From Ferruginibacter sp. (GTDB taxonomy: Bacteria > Bacteroidota > Bacteroidia > Chitinophagales > Chitinophagaceae), in contig JAURWD010000132.1 of assembly GCA_030655145.1 (NCBI GenBank), forward strand, positions 1 through 32,701: 32,701 nucleotides of DNA, read 5' to 3'. The notes under the pieces are model-generated. The model ran no database searches. It had not been told where the DNA came from and saw only the letters and a list, made by a program, of their open reading frames with translations. This document shows, piece after piece, positions 23,092 through 29,984 of the stretch; position 1 is the stretch's first letter, and the number at the start of each line of letters is the position of its first letter. The position numbers and the translations under genes were made by a program.

Positions 23092-25968
23092 ATGCTACGA
23101 TCTTTAGTCCTTTTTCTCTTTTTAAGTTCTGCAACCCTGGTATCAATGGCTCAAAATGGTTCGGTAAAAGGATCAGTTAAAGATGACATAGATAAGACGC
23201 CGGTTGCCAGTGCAACTGTCACGATATTTCTGCAAAAAGATTCTACGCAGGCAGAACTGGGCAGTGCAGTAACGGATGCCCGCGGAAATTTTCAAATCAC
23301 CGGCATCGCCAGCGATAGTTTTTTTGTTGAAATCACTTCTATTGGATACGAAACGCTTAAAAAAGCTATTGCCGTAACTGAAAACGAAGTTGATCTTGGT
23401 AGCATCAGTCTCATAAAGCAGGGAAAAGAGCTGGCAGACGTGACCGTAGTATCGAAGGCGCCACCAGTAATTCAAAAAGGTGATACCGCTCAATTCAGCG
23501 CGAGCCAGTTTAAAGTAAACCCGGATGCGACTACAGAAGACCTGATCAAAAAAATGCCCGGCATTACGGTTGACCGGAATGGCACCGTTACCGCCCAGGG
23601 CGAACAGGTGCGGAAGGTCACAATCGACGGAAAGGATTTTTTCGGCGATGATGCTTCTGCTGCCCTTAAAAATCTTCCATCCGACGTAGTCGATAAGATC
23701 CAGGTGTTTGACAGGCTGAGTGACCAGGCCCAATTAACAGGTTTCGATGACGGTAACTCGCAAAAATCAATCAATGTGGTAACGAAGTCGGGGATAAGAA
23801 ATGGCCAGTTTGGTCGCTTGTATGCCGGTTACGGTACCGATGACCGCTACGCTGCCGGTGGCAACATCAGCTTTTTTAAAGGTGATCGCCGGATTTCCCT
23901 GGTAGGAAATTTCAATAACATTAACCAGCAAAACTTTGGTTCACAGGATTTGCTTGGCCTTACGAGCAGCGCGGGTCGCGGCGGGGGTGGTGGAAGAGGT
24001 GGCCGTGGCGGAGGTGGTGGCGGTACAGATAATTTTATGGTGGGCCAGTCAACCGGGATCGCGAAAACCAATGCTTTCGGGATCAATTACGGCGACAAAT
24101 GGGGTGAAAAATTAAATGTAACGGGTAGCTATTTTTACAATAACAGTGTTACGGCAAACCGGTCTTTTGTAAGTACGCAAACCTTCGCTTCGCCAAAAGA
24201 TATCTTCAGTATCCAGGAAGGAACTTCAACTGCAACAAATATCAATCACCGCTTCAATATGCGGCTGGAGTACAAAATAGATTCCAACAACAGTTTGTTT
24301 ATCATTCCTAGTCTGAGTTTCCAGAAAAATAATTCCACTTCGCAATCACTGCTGGAGAATTTTTACGGCCTCAATGATTCCCTGAATACCTCTTTGTCGC
24401 AACTTGACAATGATCGTAACGGCTACAACCTAAGAAACAATCTAATGTACCGCCACTCCTTTGCAAAACGTGGCCGGTCGATCTCTGTTGGCTTTAATAC
24501 AACTTATACTAAGAATGATGGCGAGAGTATTACCGATGCCCGCTATCGTTTCTTCAGCGGCGGCCTGGTGGATTCGTTGCAGAACCAGTTTTCTGACAAT
24601 GCAACCTCGGGCTATACCATCGGCGGTAATATCGCCTATACCGAGCCAATTGGTAAAAAGGGACAATTGCAGTTTGACTATACCCCTTCGGTTCAGAAGA
24701 ACAAGGCCGATCAACAAACGTTCGCATTTGACGGCGCGAAATATTCCATGTTTGAAACCGCACTTTCCAATCGCTTTGACAATACCATCACTACCAATAA
24801 TGCGGGTATTAATTACCGCCTGGGAGCCAGCCGGGATGAGCAACTATCCTTTGGTGTGAATCTGCAAAATTCAAAGCTGGAAAGTCAGCGGGTGTACCCG
24901 GTAAAGTCGACAGTGGAGCAGTCATTCACCAATCTTTTACCTAATGCGATGTACCGCAAAAAAATATCCACCAATAGTAACATCCGGGTTTTCTACCGGG
25001 CGTCAACGAATTTTCCGTCGGTTAACCAATTACAGGATGTAGTGAACCTTTCCAATCCGTTAAGGGTGAGTAGCGGTAATCCAGATCTGCGCCAGTCTTA
25101 CACTCATTTCTTGTCGGGCCGATATACGTATACAAATTCAAAGACCTCCCGTAGCTTTTTTGCAAATGTATTCCTCCAAACAGCCAGCGATTATATTTCC
25201 AACGCAACCTACATTGCCGGCCGCGATTCAACCATTCAGCAAGGTATCACCCTTATCAGGGGATCGCAGTTAACTAAACCTGTTAACCTGGATGGTTATA
25301 AAACCTTGCGAACTTTTCTGACTTATAGTTTACCCATCAAACCCATCAAAACGACTTTAAATTTGAATGGTGGATTCAGCTATTCGTTACTGCCAGGTTT
25401 GGTAAACAACCGGTTGACGAAGACGAACAACTATGTATACAATACCGGCGTCGTGCTGGCCAGCAACATCAGCGAATATGTAGATTTTAATGTGTCGTAT
25501 GGTGTCAATTTCAACGAAGCAAAAACCATTGCGCTCAATGAATCTTACAGCAAATTCATCAACCAATCTGCTGGTGTCCAACTAAATCTTTTAAGTAAAT
25601 CAGGTTGGTTCATTCAAAATGATGTTAGCAATCAAACCTACAGCGGCCTTACCGGCGGACTCAACCAAAGCTTCTGGCTTTGGAACGCGGCGATCGGTAA
25701 AAAGTTCCTGAAAAAGCAGGCAGCGGAATTGAAGCTTTCTGTATTTGACCTGCTGAAGCAGAACCAGAGCATCGTACGGACAGTTACCGGTACTTATATT
25801 GAAGACGCACAAAATGATGTGTTACAACAGTACTTTATGTTGACGTTCAGTTATAGCCTGAAAAATTTTGGAGCGGCATCAAGAAGTAATGATAATTTTC
25901 AACGAGGAGATAGGATGATGGGACCGGGAGGACCGGGAGGCTCCGGAGGAAGGAACCCTTCATTTTAG
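23092..25968 (+). CDS. Outer-membrane TonB-receptor-like beta-barrel with carboxypeptidase-like N-terminal domain
   Basis: The protein has 958 residues. A signal peptide (residues 1-21, ending SMAQ) precedes a carboxypeptidase-regulatory-like beta domain (about 22-105). A TonB plug domain follows (about 125-220: MPGITVDRNGTVTAQGEQV, KVTIDGKDFFGDD), then a long barrel of the OMP_b-brl_3 type. An insert at residues 294-312 is almost all Gly with Arg, probably an outside or periplasmic loop. The C-terminus is also Gly-rich (MMGPGGPGGSGG) rather than ending in an aromatic residue as barrels usually do. The sigma factor gene follows 30 bases later. The likely role is uptake or surface sensing; the ligand is unknown. 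Two out-of-frame ATGs sit closer to the ribosome site than this start. Confidence 0.88.
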   Translation: MLRSLVLFLFLSSATLVSMAQNGSVKGSVKDDIDKTPVASATVTIFLQKDSTQAELGSAVTDARGNFQITGIASDSFFVEITSIGYETLKKAIAVTENEVDLGSISLIKQGKELADVTVVSKAPPVIQKGDTAQFSASQFKVNPDATTEDLIKKMPGITVDRNGTVTAQGEQVRKVTIDGKDFFGDDASAALKNLPSDVVDKIQVFDRLSDQAQLTGFDDGNSQKSINVVTKSGIRNGQFGRLYAGYGTDDRYAAGGNISFFKGDRRISLVGNFNNINQQNFGSQDLLGLTSSAGRGGGGGRGGRGGGGGGTDNFMVGQSTGIAKTNAFGINYGDKWGEKLNVTGSYFYNNSVTANRSFVSTQTFASPKDIFSIQEGTSTATNINHRFNMRLEYKIDSNNSLFIIPSLSFQKNNSTSQSLLENFYGLNDSLNTSLSQLDNDRNGYNLRNNLMYRHSFAKRGRSISVGFNTTYTKNDGESITDARYRFFSGGLVDSLQNQFSDNATSGYTIGGNIAYTEPIGKKGQLQFDYTPSVQKNKADQQTFAFDGAKYSMFETALSNRFDNTITTNNAGINYRLGASRDEQLSFGVNLQNSKLESQRVYPVKSTVEQSFTNLLPNAMYRKKISTNSNIRVFYRASTNFPSVNQLQDVVNLSNPLRVSSGNPDLRQSYTHFLSGRYTYTNSKTSRSFFANVFLQTASDYISNATYIAGRDSTIQQGITLIRGSQLTKPVNLDGYKTLRTFLTYSLPIKPIKTTLNLNGGFSYSLLPGLVNNRLTKTNNYVYNTGVVLASNISEYVDFNVSYGVNFNEAKTIALNESYSKFINQSAGVQLNLLSKSGWFIQNDVSNQTYSGLTGGLNQSFWLWNAAIGKKFLKKQAAELKLSVFDLLKQNQSIVRTVTGTYIEDAQNDVLQQYFMLTFSYSLKNFGAASRSNDNFQRGDRMMGPGGPGGSGGRNPSF

Positions 25969-25998
25969 TATTTTTAGATCGGATTAATAAAAACAACG

Positions 25999-26577
25999 TT
26001 GAACGAATCCGAAGAACTCATTGAACAACTAAAAAAAGGCGACCAGTCCAGCTTTTCGGTGGTTGTTAATAAATACCAGGACCTGGTTTATAATACGGCT
26101 CTCGGCATTGTGCAAAATGCTGAAGATGCAGATGATATTACGCAGGAGGTTTTTGTGCAGGTTCATCTTTCGGTTAGTTCTTTTAAGGGTGATTCGAAAT
26201 TTTCAACCTGGCTGTACCGGATAACAATTTCGAAGGCATTGGATCATGAAAAAAAGAAAAAACGGAAGAAACGGTTCGCCTTCGTACAGAGTCTTTTTGG
26301 AAGTCATGAGGCCGAGGATATTCACCCGGTTGAATTCAATCACCCGGGAGTGCAGTTAGAAAGAAAGGAAAGTGCGGCAGATCTTTTTCGGGCATTGAAG
26401 CAGTTGCCGGAAAACCAGCGGATCGCTTTTACCCTCCACAAAGTAGAAGGGCAAACTCACCAGGAAATTGCGGCCATCATGAACCTGAGCATTTACGCAG
26501 TTGAATCGCTCATGGGAAGGGCCAAGGCAAATTTGAAAAAATTATTGGAAGTTTACTATCACAAGAAAATTGCTTAA
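25999..26577 (+). CDS. ECF-type RNA polymerase sigma factor
   Basis: The protein has 192 residues from a TTG start; no suitable ATG is nearby. Region 2 (about residues 8-80) has KYQDLVYNTALGIVQNAEDADDITQEVFVQVH and the FKGDSKFSTWLYRI promoter-melting segment. A basic linker (KKKKRKKRF) and a poorly conserved stretch follow. Region 4 (about 128-185) has LPENQRIAFTLHKVEGQTHQEIAAIMNLSIYAVESLMGRA. It is 30 bases after the barrel gene and 11 before the anti-sigma-like gene. TATTTTTA in the gap could be a weak -7 box of its own. The rare start codon would keep its level low relative to its neighbours. Confidence 0.93.
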   Translation: MNESEELIEQLKKGDQSSFSVVVNKYQDLVYNTALGIVQNAEDADDITQEVFVQVHLSVSSFKGDSKFSTWLYRITISKALDHEKKKKRKKRFAFVQSLFGSHEAEDIHPVEFNHPGVQLERKESAADLFRALKQLPENQRIAFTLHKVEGQTHQEIAAIMNLSIYAVESLMGRAKANLKKLLEVYYHKKIA

Positions 26578-26588
26578 ATCAACAGAAT

Positions 26589-26918
26589 ATGAAATCGAAA
26601 GAAAAGATTGAGGAGTACACAGACAAAGCTTTGAATAGCCTGGATGGAGTTGAGCGGGCTTCCGTTTCGCCGTACTTGTTGACCCGTATCAATCAAAAGC
26701 TGGGTGCGGAACCGGCAACTGTTTGGGAGAAACTGATCTTTTTCATTGGTAAACCAGCCATTGCTTTTCCTGCATTAACACTGATACTTGTTATGAATGT
26801 GTTGGCGATCGTTAGCCAGACATCCAGTTCAACAAGTGCAGCTGACCAGGCAGCGAGCCTTTCAGCAGATGATTACTCCCTTACCGTGGCTACCATCTAT
26901 GACAGCGAAAACCCATAA
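26589..26918 (+). CDS. Single-span membrane protein, probable anti-sigma factor
   Basis: The protein has 109 residues. A charged cytosolic N-terminal half (KSKEKIEEYTDKALNSLDGVERASVSPYLLTRINQKL) precedes one membrane segment (about residues 55-77). A short Ser/Ala/Asp-rich outer tail ends in ENP. Its place 11 bases after an ECF sigma gene and this layout fit a small anti-sigma factor. It lacks the zinc-binding HxxxCxxC motif of ZAS anti-sigmas, and I do not recognise a named domain, so the role is inferred from context. Confidence 0.6.
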   Translation: MKSKEKIEEYTDKALNSLDGVERASVSPYLLTRINQKLGAEPATVWEKLIFFIGKPAIAFPALTLILVMNVLAIVSQTSSSTSAADQAASLSADDYSLTVATIYDSENP

Positions 26919-26924
26919 TATTTA

Positions 26925-27416
26925 ATGATAAATACCTCGAATAAAAGTAAAGTTCTCCTGTTGATCATTGCTATATTGGTGATCGCCAATATCGCTATGC
27001 TCAGCTTTGTGCTGGGAAAAAAAGACGCTCCCCGGCAGTCTAACCGGCCCGACCGCAAAGCTTATATAGCAGCTTTTTTGAAAGATGACGTCGGCTTCGA
27101 CCAGGAGCAATTACAACAATTTGACACCCTCAGCAGCCGGCACCGGAAAAATATGGGACTGATGTTCGATACGATCAGGAATAACAAAACGGATCAATTC
27201 AGGCAACTCGTTATGGGCAGTTTTACTGATTCAGCCATCAACGCCATTGCCGACCAGTCGATAACGCATCAAAAGGCGATGGAGATGCGTATGTTGAACC
27301 ATATCCGCAATGTACGCCTGCTTTGTAAGCCAGGCCAACTGGCAAAATTTGATTCAGGATTTGGCAAGATTTTGGCGCGCAGGAATGATAAAAAAGGAAA
27401 ACCCGACAGTAAGTAG
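26925..27416 (+). CDS. Membrane-anchored Spy/CpxP- or CnrX-like envelope sensor protein
   Basis: The protein has 163 residues. An N-terminal membrane anchor (VLLLIIAILVIANIAMLSFVLG) is followed by an all-helical periplasmic part. It has the layout of periplasmic heavy-metal sensors and Spy-like chaperones: helices around FDQEQLQQFDTLSSRHRKNMGLMFDTIRNN, then HQKAMEMRMLNHIRNVRLLCKPGQLAKFD, with the typical helix-turn after the Cys-Lys-Pro-Gly-Gln. The second Spy-like gene follows 35 bases downstream. It lies 6 bases after the anti-sigma-like gene, so it is very probably in the same operon. In CnrX-type systems such a protein binds the anti-sigma; whether that holds here is inference. Confidence 0.7.
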   Translation: MINTSNKSKVLLLIIAILVIANIAMLSFVLGKKDAPRQSNRPDRKAYIAAFLKDDVGFDQEQLQQFDTLSSRHRKNMGLMFDTIRNNKTDQFRQLVMGSFTDSAINAIADQSITHQKAMEMRMLNHIRNVRLLCKPGQLAKFDSGFGKILARRNDKKGKPDSK

Positions 27417-27451
27417 GGACCTATAATTTGTAAACTATTAATTTAAATTAT

Positions 27452-27835
27452 ATGAAAAAACAATTGGTATTATTTGCATTTGCAACCTTCCTGGCTATTG
27501 GCTCAATCAGCGCCCAGGGCGGAGGTGGTCAAAGAATGACCGCGGAAGAAAGAACAACTTTGGCAATGGATAAAATGTCGCCGCTAAATCTTGAAGCAGA
27601 CGCTAAAGCCAAAACACAAGTTATCATCGGTGATTTTTATAAGGCTCAGCAAAAAGCTATGGAAGAAATGCGGGCTAGTGGCGCCATGGACCGCGACGCG
27701 ATGATGGCTACGCGTAAAAAACTGGCCGATGAAAGAGATGCAAAATTGCAAGGAGTGTTAACAGCGGATCAGCTGAAAAAATGGAAAGAGGAGATCGAGC
27801 CTTCCCTTCGCCCACAGCGCCAGGGTGGACAATAA
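27452..27835 (+). CDS. Small secreted Spy/CpxP-like protein
   Basis: The protein has 127 residues. A signal peptide (LVLFAFATFLAIGSISAQ) and a Gly run (GGGGQ) are followed by a helical, highly charged domain. It has the repeated LTADQLKKWKEEIEP-type segment common in Bacteroidota Spy-like proteins, with TAEERTTLAMDKMSPLNL earlier in the chain. It is probably a soluble periplasmic chaperone or the output of the upstream sigma factor. TATAATTTG (a TAnnnTTTG variant) lies about 20 bases before the ATG, so separate transcription is possible. A strong terminator follows the stop. It has Met-rich segments (MEEMRASGAMDRDAMM). Confidence 0.75.
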   Translation: MKKQLVLFAFATFLAIGSISAQGGGGQRMTAEERTTLAMDKMSPLNLEADAKAKTQVIIGDFYKAQQKAMEEMRASGAMDRDAMMATRKKLADERDAKLQGVLTADQLKKWKEEIEPSLRPQRQGGQ

Positions 27836-27876
27836 TTTGCAAGCAAAACACTTCTAAAACTTTTACTACGAAAAAT

Positions 27877-27903
27877 GCCTCCTGTTTATGGAGGTTTTTT
27901 TTT
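27877..27903 (+). terminator. Intrinsic terminator of the barrel/sigma/Spy-like operon
   Basis: A short GC-rich stem (CCTCC at 27878-27882 with GGAGG at 27890-27894, extended by a G-T pair) and a 7-base loop are followed by nine T. It lies about 40 bases after the last Spy-like gene. Confidence 0.8.
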
Positions 27904-27951
27904 GCGCTGCCATTACCTATGTGATCTTGCTGTCGACAGAAAATTTATTGC

Positions 27952-27970
27952 GAAATAGCTTGGCTATTTC
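27952..27970 (-). terminator. Hairpin over the stop codon of the small barrel gene, weak terminator
   Basis: A perfect 8-bp stem (GAAATAGC with GCTATTTC) and a 3-base loop include the TAG stop of the minus-strand barrel gene. The following bases on that strand are A/T-rich but not a clean T run, so termination is likely but inefficient. Confidence 0.4.
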
Positions 27971-28581
27971 AAGGGGATAACAACTCCGGCCTGCACGTTC
28001 CAGCTATTGAGATTTTTGATCCCCTCATCATTGAACGGTAAATAATTATACGAGGTGCTGAGGCGAAATCCTGAATTACCCTCTTTACGAAATGGCACTA
28101 ATATTCCTACATCCACCGTAAATGCTGCCTTGCTGTAATATTTAGCGTAAGGAAATTCACCAAGGTATTGCTCGAAATTGACGATGTTCACCCCTGCACC
28201 GACACCTACATAAGGTTGAACCCGTGCCTCTTTCATAAATGAATATTCTCCTTTCACCATGATAGGAAGCGTTTGCAAAGTATTCGTGAGCACGGTAGAA
28301 ATATCCGATCCGTCAGAACCTTTATAAACCTGGCGGGGGAATTTTTCATAAAAATCATTGTAGGATACCTGTAACCCTGCCCGGATCTGTTCATTAAAAC
28401 TATACAATATAGAACCTTGCATTCCTCTCAGCGAGGTTTTGCTCACGTAATCTTTAAAGGATTCGCTCATCGGTACGGCAACGTTATAGTTAAGTGCAAA
28501 TTTTAGGCGCTGGGCTTCAGCCGTTGCCGTAGCAAACAAGCCGAAACAGATGAGGAAACATAATTTTTTGAATGTCTTCAT
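27964..28581 (-). CDS. Small outer-membrane beta-barrel protein
   Basis: The protein has 205 residues. A signal peptide (LCFLICFGLFATATAEAQ) precedes alternating strands typical of an OmpX/OmpW-type porin-like barrel, for example YVGVGAGVNIVNFEQYL and FRLSTSYNYLPF, ending in VQAGVVIPLK. It lies 16 bases after the DUF4136 lipoprotein gene and is probably cotranscribed with it. The frame opens further upstream to 28626, but that extension overlaps the lipoprotein gene and delays the signal peptide, so 28581 is preferred. Confidence 0.8.
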   Translation of the reverse strand: MKTFKKLCFLICFGLFATATAEAQRLKFALNYNVAVPMSESFKDYVSKTSLRGMQGSILYSFNEQIRAGLQVSYNDFYEKFPRQVYKGSDGSDISTVLTNTLQTLPIMVKGEYSFMKEARVQPYVGVGAGVNIVNFEQYLGEFPYAKYYSKAAFTVDVGILVPFRKEGNSGFRLSTSYNYLPFNDEGIKNLNSWNVQAGVVIPLK

Positions 28582-28597
28582 AAATAAACTTTTAAGG

Positions 28598-29236
28598 TCA
28601 GCGATTGAGATATCCTGACTGGTCAAATAAGGTTTGAACGATCTCGGCCACGTTGTTGGTGTTGAAAATACCGGTACCTCTTCCTAGTCCGGTCCAAACG
28701 GAGCGAAGCTGGTTGGCGCCCGTATCCGGATTTTTCAGATCCAACATGTCAATTGAAAGGGCGCCTTCGCGGAAAGTATAAGTACCGAAAGCATAGGGGA
28801 ATGAGTAACCGTACCCGCCGTATCCCCAATAAAACGGATCCCAATAGCTGTCGTAGCCACCCCAATAATCATTGTAGCTAACAACGCCGGTGTATTCGGT
28901 GGTGATCCTCGAAACTTGAATGCCAAGATCAGGAACCTTGGTTTGATCCGTCTCCAGTTGAAAGCCACGCTGAACCATTTGTTGGGAGATGGCTGATAGC
29001 AGCGCAGCATCATAAGTGGTCAAATCGTGACGGACAAGCTGACCGTCGCGGACAACACTCACGGAGTCGGCTAATCGAAATGTTTGATAGTTGCTAAAGT
29101 TTACGCTACTGTCATACTTGGTGATATACACCCGGGCATCGTCATCATCCAGGTTTTTTAAAACATCTTTTCGACAGCCCTGGATTAGGAAACCAAATCC
29201 AACCAGGATCAATAGGGGAAATATTTTTTTCTTCAT
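28598..29236 (-). CDS. DUF4136-type lipoprotein
   Basis: The protein has 212 residues from the ATG at 29236. It has a lipoprotein signal peptide with lipidation site Cys21 (FLIQGC). The chain follows the DUF4136 pattern: VNFSNYQTFRLADSV near the start, ISQQMVQRGFQLETDQTKVPDLGIQVS in the middle, and the end GTGIFNTNNVAEIVQTLFDQ. An unusual Tyr/Trp/Gly-rich stretch at about residues 119-152 (YWGGYDSYWDPFYWGYGG) is likely a surface loop. The gene probably forms an operon with the small barrel that starts 16 bases downstream. A 13-base palindrome lies just upstream. Confidence 0.82.
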   Translation of the reverse strand: MKKKIFPLLILVGFGFLIQGCRKDVLKNLDDDDARVYITKYDSSVNFSNYQTFRLADSVSVVRDGQLVRHDLTTYDAALLSAISQQMVQRGFQLETDQTKVPDLGIQVSRITTEYTGVVSYNDYWGGYDSYWDPFYWGYGGYGYSFPYAFGTYTFREGALSIDMLDLKNPDTGANQLRSVWTGLGRGTGIFNTNNVAEIVQTLFDQSGYLNR

Positions 29237-29261
29237 GGGATTGAGTTTAACTGCTGGCCTG

Positions 29262-29274
29262 CGGACCTGGTCCG
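29262..29274. promoter_or_regulatory. Perfect palindrome (CGGACC-T-GGTCCG) upstream of the DUF4136 operon
   Basis: Six-base arms around a central T lie 26 bases upstream of the lipoprotein ATG. It is GC-rich compared with the surrounding intergenic sequence. It could be an operator; I see no matching second copy in the window and no clear promoter box beside it. Confidence 0.3.
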
Positions 29275-29553
29275 GCAAATAGCCAACGGTAACAAAGTCT
29301 CAATAGCCATGCCACGGGGAAGTAACGGAACCGTTTAGTCGCAGTTTTAAGAGAACCTTAAAACCTTTGCACTAGGGGACATAGACATTTGATGATCAGA
29401 TAAAAACAAACGGGATTTAGCAAAGGTTGCCTTACCAACACTTGTAGAAAAACTTCAACGCAGCATTACGTCACCGCTAAATTTAAGCCGGGTGTTTTCA
29501 GACTGGCTGATGGCCAGGTACAATACTTGAAAAGGGAATTTGGGGTGAGGGGA
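29275..29553. other. Intergenic stretch with no recognisable gene
   Basis: Between the DUF4136 operon and the small orphan gene all frames are broken by stops within a few dozen codons. I see no promoter box of good quality, no RNA gene and no mobile-element end. A short readable frame (about 29435-29530) could be decayed coding sequence, but nothing in it is recognisable. Confidence 0.5.
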
Positions 29554-29608
29554 GGATAAGGGAGCAGTTAGTTTCAGCCGGTCTACCGGAAGCTGAAAAA
29601 CCTTATCC
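29554..29608. ncRNA. Nested stem-loop element downstream of the 65-residue orphan
   Basis: GGATAAGG (29554-29561) pairs perfectly with CCTTATCC (29601-29608). Inside it TTTCAGC (29572-29578) pairs with GCTGAAA (29592-29598). Inside that CGGT pairs with ACCG. Three nested perfect stems in 55 bases are unlikely to be chance. It lies 11 bases past the stop of the minus-strand orphan gene, so it may be that gene's 3' UTR structure. No T run follows on either strand, so it is not an ordinary terminator. It could also be a small RNA or a cruciform DNA site. Confidence 0.4.
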
Positions 29609-29618
29609 TAATATTTGA

Positions 29619-29816
29619 TTAACTTTTGTTTGCCTTGTTTAAAACCCAGGTGTCGGGCATTATGATCTCTTCTTCGATACCCCTTTTCCGATGCACCACC
29701 ATCCGCACGAAGCTGTCGCCGATATATGGGTCATCTGTAAAAGTAGCGATGCCAATAAATTCATCTCCTGAAAAACACAAATAATCTTCCCCGTAAATAG
29801 GTTTGTTCATTTTCAT
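29619..29816 (-). CDS. Small conserved-looking protein of unknown function (65 residues)
   Basis: The protein is acidic and mixed in character (IYGEDYLCFSGDEFIGIA, then a long run of beta-prone residues and an EEEIIMPDTWVLN segment). It has no signal peptide or membrane span, so it is probably a small cytosolic beta-rich protein. Start choice is between Met1 and Met3. A desaturase terminator lies upstream (29915-29945), so it must have its own promoter. A perfect dyad sits 9 bases before the start, and a nested stem-loop follows the stop. I recognise no family. Composition and context argue for a real gene. Confidence 0.5.
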   Translation of the reverse strand: MKMNKPIYGEDYLCFSGDEFIGIATFTDDPYIGDSFVRMVVHRKRGIEEEIIMPDTWVLNKANKS

Positions 29817-29824
29817 GATCTTAG

Positions 29825-29840
29825 GTTATCAAATGATAAC
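29825..29840. promoter_or_regulatory. Perfect dyad (GTTATCA-AA-TGATAAC), candidate operator of the 65-residue gene
   Basis: Seven-base perfect arms with a 2-base centre lie 9 bases before the start codon at 29816. With so small a loop it is better read as a DNA-binding site than as an RNA hairpin. On the gene's strand it contains TATCATTTG, a TAnnnTTTG variant of the promoter box, so binding could cover the promoter. Confidence 0.4.
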
Positions 29841-29914
29841 GCAGCAATGGAAAAAATTATTTTTAATAGCGAAAAAAAATATATGTGGAAACGGCCGGCA
29901 TCTACAAGGCCTTT

Positions 29915-29945
29915 AAAAAAAATAGCCGCCCTTAAGAGGCAGCTA
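29915..29945 (-). terminator. Intrinsic terminator of the fatty acid desaturase gene
   Basis: On the minus strand an 8-bp stem (TAGCTGCC with GGCGGCTA, one wobble pair) and a 7-base loop are followed by eight T. It lies 40 bases after the desaturase stop. Confidence 0.88.
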
Positions 29946-29984
29946 CTGTATAATCCAATATAGTTTTACGACGTCGCGATTAAA

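Noticed and set aside
23973..24027. G-rich low-complexity DNA in the barrel gene, possibly a repeat or G-quadruplex
   Set aside because: It is in frame and codes for a Gly/Arg loop, a known feature in such barrels. The frame continues normally on both sides.
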